This document shows, in pieces, positions 35,695 to 45,640 of a stretch of 64,000 nt of DNA. How positions within the stretch are numbered: position 1 is the stretch's first letter; each line of letters begins with the position of its first letter. The position numbers were made by a program, and so were the translations under genes. The notes below the pieces were generated by a model. The model saw nothing but the letters and a program-made list of their open reading frames with translations. It searched no databases and had not been told where the DNA came from. This DNA comes from Sphaerimonospora cavernae. GTDB lineage: Bacteria > Actinomycetota > Actinomycetes > Streptosporangiales > Streptosporangiaceae. The stretch covers positions 276,647 through 340,646 of the forward strand of contig NZ_JBHMQT010000032.1 of assembly GCF_042435035.1 (NCBI RefSeq). Reading direction: 5' to 3'.

Positions 35695-36353
35695 TGCGGG
35701 TCACCATCGCCGGCGCCGGGGCCGTCGGCCGCTCGATCGCAGCGGAACTTCTTGAGAACGGGCACGAGGTCCTGCTCGTCGACATCGATCCGCATGCGAT
35801 CAAAATCGAGAGCGTGCCCCGGGCCGAATGGCTGCTCGCCGACGCGTGCGAGATCTCCTCACTCGACGAGGCGGGGCTGAACAGCTGTCAGGTGGTGATC
35901 GCCGCCTCCGGCGACGACAAGGTCAATCTGGTGGTGTCCCTGCTCGCCAAGACCGAGTACGGCGTGCCCCGTGTGGTCGCCCGCGTCAACCACCCGAAGA
36001 ACGAGTGGCTGTTCAACGAATCATGGGGGGTCGATGTCGCGGTCTCCACGCCGCGCCTGCTGTCGGCGCTGGTCGAGGAGGCCGTCAGCGTGGGCGACCT
36101 GGTCCGCCTGATGACCTTCCGGCAGGGCCAGGCCAACCTCGTGGAGCTGACCCTCGCCGAGGACGCGCCGGTGGTGGGCCAACGAGCCGGGTCGGTTCCC
36201 TGGCCGGAGGACGCAGCCCTCGTGGCGATCCTGCGCGAGAGCCGGGTCCTCGTACCCTCCGCCGACGACCCGTTGGAGGCGGGCGACGAACTGCTGTTCG
36301 TGGCCAACCAGGAGGTCGAGCGTCAGCTCGCCCACCTGCTCTCCGGCCACTGA
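35694..36353 (+). CDS. ceoC: TrkA-family K+ channel/transporter regulatory protein (CeoC-like)
   Basis: A 219-residue paralogue of the preceding protein with the NAD motif RVTIAGAGAVGRSIAAELL, VLLVDIDPHAI, and the GDDKVNLVVSLLAKTEYGV helix (core GDDKVNLVVSLLAK). An RCK_C domain (ALVAILRESRVLVPSADDPL) closes the protein. One-base overlap with the upstream gene indicates translational coupling. Confidence 0.9.
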   Translation: MRVTIAGAGAVGRSIAAELLENGHEVLLVDIDPHAIKIESVPRAEWLLADACEISSLDEAGLNSCQVVIAASGDDKVNLVVSLLAKTEYGVPRVVARVNHPKNEWLFNESWGVDVAVSTPRLLSALVEEAVSVGDLVRLMTFRQGQANLVELTLAEDAPVVGQRAGSVPWPEDAALVAILRESRVLVPSADDPLEAGDELLFVANQEVERQLAHLLSGH

Positions 36354-36411
36354 CGCCCTCTGCCCCCTGCGCCCTCTGGCTACTGACGTCGTCTCACTGC
36401 CGGTGCCGGAC

Positions 36412-37086
36412 TCACTCCGCGGGCCGCCGGCTGGGAGTCGGGATGGGAGTGCGGCCCCGCGCCAGCACCCAGGCCATGGCCGCGAGGCCGGCGACCTGCA
36501 GGGGCCAGCCAAGTGCGATCTTGGCGATGCCCAGCGCGGTGACCTGACCCGCCCAGTAGAGCGGGAGTTGCACCACCACCCGGATCAGGCACGGCAGCAT
36601 CAGCAGCCAGGTCAGCCGGGAGCAGAGACGGACCAGGCCGGGATCCCGGTGCCAGGCCGTGGGGTCACCGGTCACCGAGCCGATGAGGAAGCCCACCACC
36701 GGCCAACGGGCGACGATCGACAGCAGCATCGCGGCCGCGTAGCCGGCGTTGTAGTAGATCCCCGGCAGGAAGACGTCCTTGGCGTCACCTGACCGCATCG
36801 CGAAGAATGCGCCGATCCCGATGCCCAAAAGGCTGTTGAGCACGAACTGCGGAGTGGTGCGCTGGGCCAGCCGGACCAGCAGCAGGACCACCGCGGCGGC
36901 GATGCTGACGATCAGGGACGCCTTCAACTGGCTGGTGGCGATCCACATTCCCGTGAAGACGATCGTGGGGACGGCCGCCTCGACGATGCCGCGCCTGCCG
37001 CCCAGTGCCTTGGCCAGCTGGGCACGGACGGCCGCCTCAACGGTCGCGTGCGCCGCCGGGGCGGCCGCCATGTCCGCTGTACTCAT
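36412..37086 (-). CDS. DUF3159 membrane protein
   Basis: A 224-residue integral membrane protein with about six helices arranged in pairs (IVEAAVPTIVFTGMWIA, LIVSIAAAVVLLLVRL, FVLNSLLGIGIGAFFA, GYAAAMLLSIVARWPVVGFL; no run longer is needed). DUF3159 proteins occur beside the TrkA pair throughout actinobacteria; function unknown. The ATG chosen (MSTADM) has GGGAGACC upstream. Confidence 0.85.
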   Translation of the reverse strand: MSTADMAAAPAAHATVEAAVRAQLAKALGGRRGIVEAAVPTIVFTGMWIATSQLKASLIVSIAAAVVLLLVRLAQRTTPQFVLNSLLGIGIGAFFAMRSGDAKDVFLPGIYYNAGYAAAMLLSIVARWPVVGFLIGSVTGDPTAWHRDPGLVRLCSRLTWLLMLPCLIRVVVQLPLYWAGQVTALGIAKIALGWPLQVAGLAAMAWVLARGRTPIPTPSRRPAE

Positions 37087-37102
37087 ATGGTCTCCCGGTA
37101 GA

Positions 37103-37495
37103 TCACTGCCCGCCGGCGGGGCGCAGCTCGTAACGCGGATTGAACATGACCTTGCGGCCGTCCTGGACGCTGACCAAACCTTCGGCGAGCACGACACGGC
37201 CCGGCTCGATTCCGGCGATTTTGCGTCGGCCGAGCCAGACGAGGTCGATCACGTCCGACCCGTCGTACAGCTCCGCCTCCAGGGCCGGGGCGCCGCCCCG
37301 CGGACGCAAAGTCACGGTTCGGAGGGTCCCGGCCACGCAGAACCGCCGCCGCTCACCGCACGAGGCGATGGGCGTCGCGCCCTGCCGTCCCGTGTCCTCC
37401 CTGAGCTCTTCGGCCTCCAGTTCGGCCTGACTGGTGGTCAGCCTTCGGAAGAAGCCGCGCAGGCCGCCCGGTTTGGCGGGCTCCGGCGTGCTCAT
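37103..37495 (-). CDS. OB-fold nucleic-acid-binding-domain protein
   Basis: A 130-residue protein with a helical N-terminus (GLRGFFRRLTTSQAELEAEEL) and an OB-fold-like domain (FCVAGTLRTVTLRP, ALEAELYDGSDVIDLVWLGRRK, GIEPGRVVLAEGLV). It is located 16 bp upstream of the DUF3159 gene in the same direction, the usual context. No enzymatic motif. Function unknown. Confidence 0.8.
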   Translation of the reverse strand: MSTPEPAKPGGLRGFFRRLTTSQAELEAEELREDTGRQGATPIASCGERRRFCVAGTLRTVTLRPRGGAPALEAELYDGSDVIDLVWLGRRKIAGIEPGRVVLAEGLVSVQDGRKVMFNPRYELRPAGGQ

Positions 37496-37524
37496 CGGTC
37501 GTTCACCTCCGCTCGCAGGATACG

Positions 37525-38208
37525 TCACCGGGTCTCGGTGATCTCCGGGCCACGCTCGAACGGCCGGAACTCCTCCTGCGGGGCCGCCTGTTGCTCCATC
37601 GCCTGCCGAGCCTCGGCCGGCAGCCGCAGGTGGATGGTCTCCCTGGGAGGCATCGGCTCGTCGCCGCGGACGACCACGATGTCACGCACCACGTTATCGA
37701 GGATCTCGGCCGCGGTGGAGTCGAGGGCCGCCCGGCCGCTGATCACCGCGCGCAGCAGCCATCGGGGACCGTCGATCCCGAGGTAGCGAACCGGCTGGGA
37801 CGCCTCGCCGGGCGCCGGCGGCACCCTCGCCGCCAGTTCGGCTCCGAACGGCCCTTCCTGCTCCTGCACGGTGCCGCCGGCGGCGGTCACCTCTCGCGCT
37901 ATCTCCGCGCGCACCTCGCCCCAGATCCCGCTCCGCTTGGGCGCGGCCATCGCCTGCACCCGCAGAGCGCTCTCCTCGACCAGGACGATCGCCCCGTCGA
38001 TGTGGTCCCCGGTCACGCTGAGCTGGATCTCGAAGCGCGGACCGATGGGCAGCAGCAGCCCACCGAGATCGACCCGCTCGGCCTCCGGATAGGCGTCCTG
38101 CGCGTCCCAGGGGCCCGAAGTCAGGGCGGTGCGCCCTTCAGCGACCTCCGCGACGACCGGTGCCGTCTCCTCCTCCGCGTGTCGCCGACGTCGGAACACT
38201 TCGTTCAC
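37525..38208 (-). CDS. DUF3710 domain-containing protein
   Basis: A 227-residue soluble protein of an actinobacterial family of unknown function. The GTG start is fixed by AAGGAGA immediately upstream. Conserved-looking segments are GPWDAQDAYPEAERVDLG, LLLPIGPRFEIQLSV, VRYLGIDGPRWLLRAVISG and RDIVVVRGDEPMPPRETI. Always found between dut and the OB-fold gene, as here. Confidence 0.85.
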   Translation of the reverse strand: MNEVFRRRRHAEEETAPVVAEVAEGRTALTSGPWDAQDAYPEAERVDLGGLLLPIGPRFEIQLSVTGDHIDGAIVLVEESALRVQAMAAPKRSGIWGEVRAEIAREVTAAGGTVQEQEGPFGAELAARVPPAPGEASQPVRYLGIDGPRWLLRAVISGRAALDSTAAEILDNVVRDIVVVRGDEPMPPRETIHLRLPAEARQAMEQQAAPQEEFRPFERGPEITETR

Positions 38209-38230
38209 TCTCCTTGAATATGTGCGGGCT

Positions 38231-38668
38231 TCAGGTTCCGGTGGAGCCGAAGCCGTTCGCGCCGCGGACCGAGCCGGGCAGCCGATCCACCTCGTGGAAG
38301 GCCGCCTTCGCCACCCGCTGGACGACGAGCTGGGCGATGCGGTCGCCCCGCCTGAGCCGTACCGCGTCCTTGGCATCCGTATTGATCAGCGTCACCTTGA
38401 TCTCGCCGCGGTAGCCGGCGTCGACCGTGCCGGGCGCGTTCACCAGTGTCACTCCGAGCCTGGCGGCCAGTCCCGAGCGGGGGTGCACGAAGGCGGCGTA
38501 CCCGTCGGGCAGCGCGATCGCGATCCCGGTGCCGACGACTGCCCGCTCCCCCGGGAGCAACTCGACGTCCCGCACCGCGTAGAGATCGGCGCCGGCGTCG
38601 CCCGGGTGGGCGTACGACGGCATCGGAAGCTCCGGATCGAGCCGCTGAATCAGCACCTCCACACTCAT
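38231..38668 (-). CDS. dut: dUTP diphosphatase
   Basis: Trimeric enzyme hydrolysing dUTP to dUMP and pyrophosphate, keeping uracil out of DNA and supplying dTMP synthesis. All five motifs are seen in 145 residues: HPGDAGADLYA, PRSGLA, VNAPGTVDAGYRGEI (with the catalytic Asp and Tyr), RIAQLVV and RGANGFGSTG. The ATG before SVEVLIQ is the start. Confidence 0.97.
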   Translation of the reverse strand: MSVEVLIQRLDPELPMPSYAHPGDAGADLYAVRDVELLPGERAVVGTGIAIALPDGYAAFVHPRSGLAARLGVTLVNAPGTVDAGYRGEIKVTLINTDAKDAVRLRRGDRIAQLVVQRVAKAAFHEVDRLPGSVRGANGFGSTGT

Positions 38669-38699
38669 GACGAAAAACCCTACCGCCACCGCTGAGCGT

Positions 38700-39971
38700 T
38701 TATTTGTGAGCACCCGCACCGGCGTGCCCGCCGGGTTTCTGCCCCTTGCGTCGCGGTGACACCTCCTCCGCCTCCTCTGCCGCATCTGATGTGCCCGACG
38801 GCACGGCGGACTTCTCTTGGTCAGAGTGCGGCTCGGTGTGCGGCTCGGTGTGCGGCACGACGAGAGGCATGGCAGGAGGCGCGGCGGAGGCCGGGGGTTC
38901 GGCGATCGGCGTCTCGGGATCGCGGCGCAGTTCGGGCAGCGCCCGGTAGATGACCGCGGTCAACGGCACGGCCACCACGGCGCCGGCGATCCCGCCGAGC
39001 ACACCGCCGACTGCGAGGACGAGGATGATCGCCAGGGGGTGGAAGGCGAGGGCCCGGCCGACGATGAACGGCTGCAGCACGTGGTTCTCCAGCTGCTGCT
39101 CGACCACGAGGATGCCCACGAAGATCAACGCATACACCCAGCCCTGCGATCCGAAGGTCACCAGGGTGGCGATGCCGCCGGCGAAGAAGATGCCGACGAC
39201 CGGGATGAAGCTCGCGAAGAAGATCAGCACTGCCAGGGGCGCCCACAGGGGCACCTGCATTCCGGCGAGGACCACGCCGATGATGAACCCGTGGATCGCC
39301 GCCACGGCCACCGTGCCGTGCACGTACTGGGAGATCGTGACCCAGGCGGCCCGCCCGGCCCGGTCCACTCGCGGCGTGGCGCGGCCGAACGCGCGCAGGA
39401 ACCACGACCAGATCCGGTCGCCGTCCTTGAGTAGGAAGAACGTGACGAACAGGATCAGCACGATGGAGGCGAGCACCTCGACGATCGCGGTCGCACCGCT
39501 GAGCACCGTCCCCGTGATCTCGGTGCGCCGCTCGTTGATCTGCTTGCCCAGCTCGTCGACGATGTCGGCGAGTTGCGCCTCCTTGAGATGGAGCGGTCCG
39601 TGCAGCAGCCAGTCCTGAACGTTGCGAGCGGTGAGCTGGATCTGCTCGACCAGCCGGGGGAACTCCTCGTTCGCCCTGGCGCCGATCATGAAGCCGACGC
39701 CCACGATGACCGCGAGCCCGAGGAGCATCGTGATCCACGTGGCATAGATCGGGCGCAATCCGGCGGTCCTGAGCCGCCGGGTCAGCGGGTGCAGCAGCGC
39801 GGTCAGCAGGAAGGCCACCGCCAGCGGCAGGACGACGAAGCTGAGCCGGCCGATGATCAGCGCCAGGACGTAGATCAGCGCGCCGATCAGCAGCAGCCGC
39901 CAACTCCAGGCGGCCAGGGTGGCGAGCACAGGAGGCACGCCCTCGGCCTCACGCCTCTTATGCGAGATCAC
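38700..39971 (-). CDS. AI-2E family transporter (YdiK/PerM-like)
   Basis: A 423-residue polytopic membrane protein of the AI-2E exporter superfamily: N-terminal helices including IGRLSFVVLPLAVAFLLTALL, a soluble helical region, then the family signature around IGVVLAGMQVPLWAPLAVLIFFASFIPVVGIFFAG (core FFASFIPVVGIFFAG) and LENHVLQPFIVGRAL. A hydrophilic C-terminal tail holds an HTEPHTEPHSD repeat. Transport substrate unknown; family members include Na+/H+ antiporter-like proteins. Starts at GTG. Confidence 0.85.
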   Translation of the reverse strand: MISHKRREAEGVPPVLATLAAWSWRLLLIGALIYVLALIIGRLSFVVLPLAVAFLLTALLHPLTRRLRTAGLRPIYATWITMLLGLAVIVGVGFMIGARANEEFPRLVEQIQLTARNVQDWLLHGPLHLKEAQLADIVDELGKQINERRTEITGTVLSGATAIVEVLASIVLILFVTFFLLKDGDRIWSWFLRAFGRATPRVDRAGRAAWVTISQYVHGTVAVAAIHGFIIGVVLAGMQVPLWAPLAVLIFFASFIPVVGIFFAGGIATLVTFGSQGWVYALIFVGILVVEQQLENHVLQPFIVGRALAFHPLAIILVLAVGGVLGGIAGAVVAVPLTAVIYRALPELRRDPETPIAEPPASAAPPAMPLVVPHTEPHTEPHSDQEKSAVPSGTSDAAEEAEEVSPRRKGQKPGGHAGAGAHK

Positions 39972-40117
39972 ATGTCCAGACTGGCACGTTCCTCTTCCGG
40001 GCGCGCACCCCTTTTACCGGTTCAAAACGTGGGCATGGTGGTGCCGGGCAGGCCGTCAGGAGTGATGAGGCGTGTGCGCGCGGCCCGGGCGGATAGGGTC
40101 AGCACTGAGGAGGAATC

Positions 40118-40411
40118 ATGTCGGACGACAAGAGCGCTGAGAAACCGGACCTGCAGTGGCGGATCCTGGGCGGCCTCATCGGCCTGGCCGTGGGGTTCGC
40201 CTCGCGCAAGGTGCTCGGGTTCGCCTGGGAGAAGGCCACGGGCAGGAAGCCTCCGGCCAACGCGGACTCACCGGACATCAGCCTCGGCGAGGCGATCGCC
40301 TACGCGGTGGTGATGGGTCTGGGCATGGAGGTCGCCAGGATCGTCGCGACTCGTACGGCGGCGAAGAAGTGGCACGCCTGGAAGGAAGCCGCCGCCAAGG
40401 ACGCGCTCTAG
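40118..40411 (+). CDS. DUF4235 domain-containing protein
   Basis: A 97-residue small protein with one membrane-spanning segment (WRILGGLIGLAVGFASRKVLGF, residues 14-35; core LGGLIGLAVGFA) and a second weakly hydrophobic helix (EAIAYAVVMGLGMEVARIV). GAGGAATC precedes the ATG. The family is restricted to actinobacteria and is of unknown function. Convergent with otsA. Confidence 0.8.
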   Translation: MSDDKSAEKPDLQWRILGGLIGLAVGFASRKVLGFAWEKATGRKPPANADSPDISLGEAIAYAVVMGLGMEVARIVATRTAAKKWHAWKEAAAKDAL

Positions 40412-40425
40412 TGCCCCTCCCGGCA

Positions 40426-40429
<4 letters not shown>
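40408..40429. terminator. Bidirectional terminator hairpin containing both flanking stop codons
   Basis: Perfect 8-bp stem CTAGTGCC/GGCACTAG with a CCTCCC loop. The TAG stop of the DUF4235 gene lies in the left arm and the TAG stop of otsA (as CTA) in the right arm, so one palindrome ends both convergent genes. Confidence 0.65.
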
Positions 40430-41823
<1,394 letters not shown>

Positions 41824-41914
41824 TGAGCCCCTCCAGGGTCGCCTGGTACCACCATACGAAAGGCACCGAACCACGCCCATACCCGCCCATTACCTGGGCA
41901 TTCGTTAAGAGGGT

Positions 41915-41930
41915 GTGAGAATGATCTCAC
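41915..41930. promoter_or_regulatory. Perfect palindrome upstream of otsA
   Basis: GTGAGA-ATGA-TCTCAC, a 6-bp perfect dyad 92-107 bp upstream of the otsA start in a 174-bp intergenic region. It shares GTGAG/CTCAC half-sites with the dyad upstream of hemE. Candidate operator, regulator unknown. Confidence 0.35.
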
Positions 41931-41997
41931 CGCAGGTCACGGATGTTCCCCGATGGTTTAGACCAATCGGGTGACACTGATCTATCTGACCGCGGGG

Positions 41998-42738
41998 TCA
42001 GGGTGACGGCGGCAGGGCCTGCTGGCGCCGTAGGTCGGCCCGTACGGCCTGCGCGAGCTTGCGGGTGGCGGCCCGGTTCAGCGCTCCGCCGGCGACGGCG
42101 CCGGTGAGGAACGGACCGAGGGTGGTGAGGTGCCTGCCGAGGGTACGCATCAGGCGGTTGCGCAGCGCCGTCTTGGCCGCCGCGCCAATGGCGATCGTCG
42201 CGGAGCCGGGGGCGAGAGGATTGACGCCGCGCTGTTTGGACCAGGCGACGGTGTACACGGCGGCGCGCTGGGCGCCGTTGCCCGGGATCTGCACGCCGTA
42301 CACCTCGTGCAACTCGGCCAGGAGCTTCACCTCGATGGCCGCGACGACGAGTGTCTCGGCCACGAGTTGGGCGGGGGCCGACAGAAGAAGGGGCGGTGCG
42401 GCGAACTCGGCGGCGGCGAGCGCTCCCCCGACCGCGCCTACCGCCATCGTCGCCTTGGCGGCGGTGCGGACCAGATCGTCGGCGAGTTGCTCGCCGGTCA
42501 TGCCGTAATGGTGCTCTTGCAGTGTCGCGTAGTCCCTGATCGGTAACCGCGGGGCGATGTTCAGGAACACGTCCGCCAGCCAGCGGCCCCGTCCCCTTTT
42601 CCCCGCCCTGCGAGCGGACTCGGCGAGCACTTTGCTGAGGCGGCCGAGCAGCCGACGCCGCTCGGCCCCGTCCGTCTCCTCAGGGGCCACGAGCTTGCCG
42701 ACCAGATCGGCAACCTCGTCCTTCGATTCGGGACTCAA
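41998..42738 (-). CDS. Conserved hypothetical protein with hydrophobic glycine/alanine-rich core
   Basis: A 246-residue protein that I do not recognise. The N-terminal 80 residues are charged and helical; the centre has several Ala/Gly-rich hydrophobic stretches (TMAVGAVGGALAAAEFAAP, PLLLSAPAQLVAETLVVAAI) that may associate with membrane, and the C-terminus is basic. It begins at TTG with a very strong ribosome site (TAGGAGGGTCC), and lies 25 bp downstream of the DUF4193 gene in the same direction, so the two are probably one operon. Confidence 0.7.
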   Translation of the reverse strand: MSPESKDEVADLVGKLVAPEETDGAERRRLLGRLSKVLAESARRAGKRGRGRWLADVFLNIAPRLPIRDYATLQEHHYGMTGEQLADDLVRTAAKATMAVGAVGGALAAAEFAAPPLLLSAPAQLVAETLVVAAIEVKLLAELHEVYGVQIPGNGAQRAAVYTVAWSKQRGVNPLAPGSATIAIGAAAKTALRNRLMRTLGRHLTTLGPFLTGAVAGGALNRAATRKLAQAVRADLRRQQALPPSP

Positions 42739-42763
42739 CGGACCCTCCTAAGGGTCTCCTAAC

Positions 42764-43063
42764 TCAGGCCGCGCACTCGCGGCAAACCTGCTGGCCGTTC
42801 TTCTCCGAGGCCAACTGGCTGCGGTGGTGCACCAGGAAACAGCGCGAGCACGTGAACTCGTCCGCCTGCCGAGGAATCACCCGGAGCGAGAGCTCCTCGT
42901 TCGACAGATCCGCCCCCGGCAGCTCAAGCGACTCGGCGAGATCGGTCTCATCGATGTCGATGCTGCCCGACGACTTGTCACTGCGCCGAGCCTGGAGTTC
43001 CTGAAGGCTGTCCTCGCTCAGGTCGTCGTCGGTCTTGCGCGGGCTGTCGTAATCGGTAGCCAT
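42764..43063 (-). CDS. DUF4193 zinc-ribbon-like protein
   Basis: A 99-residue acidic actinobacterial protein. The N-terminal MATDYDSPRKTDDD and a central acidic segment are followed by a C-terminal four-Cys zinc-ribbon pattern FTCSRCFLVHHRSQL...QQVCRECAA (CxxC and CxxC). DUF4193 genes are found next to dut/suhB throughout the phylum. Function unknown; nucleic-acid or RNA polymerase contact has been speculated for such small zinc ribbons. Confidence 0.88.
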   Translation of the reverse strand: MATDYDSPRKTDDDLSEDSLQELQARRSDKSSGSIDIDETDLAESLELPGADLSNEELSLRVIPRQADEFTCSRCFLVHHRSQLASEKNGQQVCRECAA

Positions 43064-43357
43064 TGGCGTGCTCCATCCCCCTCATCTATCCTTCTGCGCC
43101 TGCGTCGCGCGTCTTCAACGCTTGAGAGGCCGTAGTTGTGCCCACGGGGGCCCGGAAATCGTGCAATCGGTACCCACTTGGGCGAACCCTGAACCTCCCG
43201 AGACGCGAGGGGTATTCCACACGAGGCCATAGTTAGCCAAATATGGCGAAAACCACAGTATCGAGGGTATGACCCCATCACGCTCGACGGCACATCCAAC
43301 CACATGTACGGCGTGCGCGCGCCATCAGCGCGCCGACTGCTGCGAGCCGACGGCCGC

Positions 43358-43526
43358 CTAGGAGTGTCTGACAAATGCTGCCCGTCGCGAGCGTGGATCC
43401 AGATGGACGCATCGCAAGCCGGAGGAGGAACTCGTAGCGGAGCGAGCCTACGAGCGACGACTCCGGTGCGGCGAGGCGCCATCTGGGCCGCGCGTAGCAG
43501 GGCATGATTTGCCAGACACGACCTAG
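43358..43526. mobile_element. MITE-like palindromic element flanked by CTAG
   Basis: A 161-bp non-coding segment (43362-43522) flanked on both sides by CTAG (43358-43361 and 43523-43526). Its ends are imperfect inverted repeats: GAGTGTCTGACAAAT at the left, and GTCGTGTCTGGCAAAT when the right end is read on the other strand. The interior continues as a long imperfect hairpin (CCAGATGG, CGC, TCGC, CCGGAG and CTCGTAG words appear on both arms). Four-base CTAG target duplications (YTAR) are typical of one IS5 subgroup, so this is probably a non-autonomous IS5-type MITE. The right CTAG contains the stop codon of the histidine kinase gene. The rest of the 43064-43357 gap shows no gene. Confidence 0.65.
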
Positions 43527-44764
43527 CTTTCCGGGAGGCGTACCGTCACCACGAGACCGCCGCCGTCCCGTGGGACAGCGGTGACCGCGCCGCCGTGCGC
43601 ACCCGCGATCGCACGCACGATGGACAGACCCAGGCCCGCGCCCTTGGCGGACTGCACCCGGTCGGAGTTCAGTCTCCGGAACGGCTCGAACAGGCTCTCC
43701 ACCTCGTACGCGGGCACGTGCGGTCCCGTGTTCGCGACCTGAACAACGGCGCCCCTACCGACCATTCCCGTACGGACCCACACTTTTCCATTGGGGCCGG
43801 AGTTGTGCTTGATGCCGTTCTCGACGAGGTTGGAAACACAGCGTTCGAGGAGAACCGGATCCCCCGCCGCGGGAGCGGAATGCAAATCATGCTCGATCGT
43901 GACGGACTCCTCCGCCGCGAACGGCGCGAGCTGCTCGACAGTGGTCCTGGCGACCTCCCGGACGTCGACCGGCTTTCGCACCGACAGCTCCCGATCGCTG
44001 CGCGCGAGCAGGAGCAGCCCCTCGATCAGCCGCTCGTTGCGCGCGGTGGTGCCCAGCAGCGTACGGCCGAGCACCTTGAGGTCCTCGGAGGCCTCCGGAT
44101 CGGCGAGCGCGACCTCGAGGACCGTCCGGTTGATGGCCAGCGGGGTGCGCAGCTCGTGCGAGGCGTTGTCGACGAACCGCCGCTGGGCGTCGAAGGCCGT
44201 GTTGAGCCGGATGAGCATGGCGTCGAAGGTGTCGGCCAGTTCCTTGAGCTCGTCGTCGGGCCCCTGCAGGCCGATCCGCTCGTGGGCGAGCGAGGTCTCC
44301 GACAGCCTGCGCGCGGTCGCGGTCATCTGCTTGACCGGCAGCAGCGCCCGGTCCGCCACCACGTAGCCGAAGATCAGCGCGAGGACCCCCACTCCGACGA
44401 GCGCCATCAGAGACCTGTTCAGCAGTTCGGCACGCGCGGACTCGATGGCCAGATCCCGGTGAGAGGCCCACCAGGCCTCGATCTGCTGGGCGACTTCGGG
44501 TGGGTACCCGCGCGACTCGATGGGCGGCCACGCTGTGCTGATCGCGAGGCCGACCAGGGTGTACATCACGAACAGGAGCACGGCGCCGACAGCGAAGAAC
44601 AACGCGCCGTAGGTGAGCGTGAGCCGCCAGCGGATGCTGATCCTGCCCTGAAGCGCCTTGATCTCGCCGATGAGATTGCGCTGCACCGGGTGGGCGACCT
44701 CGGGTGGCGGGCCGTCCCAGGCGGGCGGGCCGCTGGGCGGGGGCGGGACCTGGAGCCTGCTCAC
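43523..44764 (-). CDS. cutS: Sensor histidine kinase (CutS-like)
   Basis: A 413-residue membrane kinase: Pro-rich N-terminus, TM1 (LTYGALFFAVGAVLLFVMY), an extracytoplasmic loop, TM2 (SLMALVGVGVLALIFGYVV), HAMP, H-box ASHELRTPLA (phospho-acceptor His), N-box NLVENGIKHN, and GAGLGLSIVRAIAGAHGG. Adjacent to a CutR-like regulator, DUF4193, suhB and ferrochelatase, the Streptomyces cutRS neighbourhood. Unlike my recollection of Streptomyces CutS, the external loop (about 60 residues) has no Cys pair, so sensing may differ. Its stop codon lies in the CTAG duplication of the adjacent MITE-like element, and the C-terminus may be slightly altered by that insertion. Confidence 0.85.
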   Translation of the reverse strand: MSRLQVPPPPSGPPAWDGPPPEVAHPVQRNLIGEIKALQGRISIRWRLTLTYGALFFAVGAVLLFVMYTLVGLAISTAWPPIESRGYPPEVAQQIEAWWASHRDLAIESARAELLNRSLMALVGVGVLALIFGYVVADRALLPVKQMTATARRLSETSLAHERIGLQGPDDELKELADTFDAMLIRLNTAFDAQRRFVDNASHELRTPLAINRTVLEVALADPEASEDLKVLGRTLLGTTARNERLIEGLLLLARSDRELSVRKPVDVREVARTTVEQLAPFAAEESVTIEHDLHSAPAAGDPVLLERCVSNLVENGIKHNSGPNGKVWVRTGMVGRGAVVQVANTGPHVPAYEVESLFEPFRRLNSDRVQSAKGAGLGLSIVRAIAGAHGGAVTAVPRDGGGLVVTVRLPES

Positions 44765-44777
44765 AGCTGAACCCTCA

Positions 44778-45431
44778 TCACAGCCGGTACCCGACCCCGG
44801 GCACGGTCTCGATGATCGGGGGGTCGCCGAGCTTCTTGCGCAACGTCATCATCGTCACCCGGACGACGTTGGTGAACGGGTCGATGTGCTCGTCCCACGC
44901 CTTGTCCAGCAGATCCTCCTGGCTGACGACCGCACCTTCGGCGCGCATCAACTCCTCCAGCACGGCGAACTCCTTCTTGGTGAGCGACACCTCCCTGCCG
45001 TCCCTCATGACGAGCCGCTTGCCGGGGTCGAGCCGGACCCCGGCCCGCTCCAGCACGGGCGGCAGCGGCGGCGCGGACCGCCGGCCGAGCGCCCGCACCC
45101 TGGCGACCAGTTCCACGAACACGAACGGCTTGGCGAGATAGTCGTCTGCTCCGAGTCCCAGCCCCTCGACCTTGTCGTCGACGTCACCGGCCGCGGTCAG
45201 CATGATGATCCGCGAGGCCGACCGCTGGGCGACCAGCCGACGGGCCACCTCGTCCCCGTGGACCTTGGGCAGATCCCGGTCGAGGACGATCACGTCGTAG
45301 TCGATGTACCCGATCTTCTCGAGCGCGGCGGCGCCGTCATAGGCGACGTCGGCGGCCATCGCCTCACGGCGGAGTCCGGTGGCGATCGCGTCGGCGAGCA
45401 CCCGCTCGTCCTCCACCACAAGAACGCGCAT
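44778..45431 (-). CDS. cutR: OmpR-family response regulator (CutR-like)
   Basis: A 217-residue two-domain regulator: receiver domain with acidic pocket VVEDE, phospho-acceptor Asp51 (IVLDRDLP), Thr in IIMLTAAGD and Lys in LAKPF; then a winged-helix DNA-binding domain (LTKKEFAVLEELMRAEGAVV, WDEHIDPFTNVVRVTMMTLRKKLG; core FTNVVRVTMMTLRKKLG). The receiver closely resembles remembered CutR sequences. It is 13 bp upstream of the kinase gene in the same direction. The ATG is preferred to a TTG one codon upstream. Confidence 0.9.
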   Translation of the reverse strand: MRVLVVEDERVLADAIATGLRREAMAADVAYDGAAALEKIGYIDYDVIVLDRDLPKVHGDEVARRLVAQRSASRIIMLTAAGDVDDKVEGLGLGADDYLAKPFVFVELVARVRALGRRSAPPLPPVLERAGVRLDPGKRLVMRDGREVSLTKKEFAVLEELMRAEGAVVSQEDLLDKAWDEHIDPFTNVVRVTMMTLRKKLGDPPIIETVPGVGYRL

Positions 45432-45640
45432 CAAGGTCCTCCTCAGCTGGAACGACGTCTACATTCTGGCCGGGTCGGCCGTAAGACGCCGGTAAGCGGG
45501 TTCTTCGTCTCTACGTGACGTAGAGCACATGAATTCGATGGTTTGAGATGCATACCGGGGTGGGTAAGGCACCGCTACATCCCAATTGTCGTGCGCCGGG
45601 CAGGCGTATCGGCAGTTCGTTCCCTGAGAGAGAAGGTGAG

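Noticed and set aside
43064..43357. Small frames upstream of the DUF4193 gene
   Set aside because: No ribosome site or protein-like composition; treated as promoter region.
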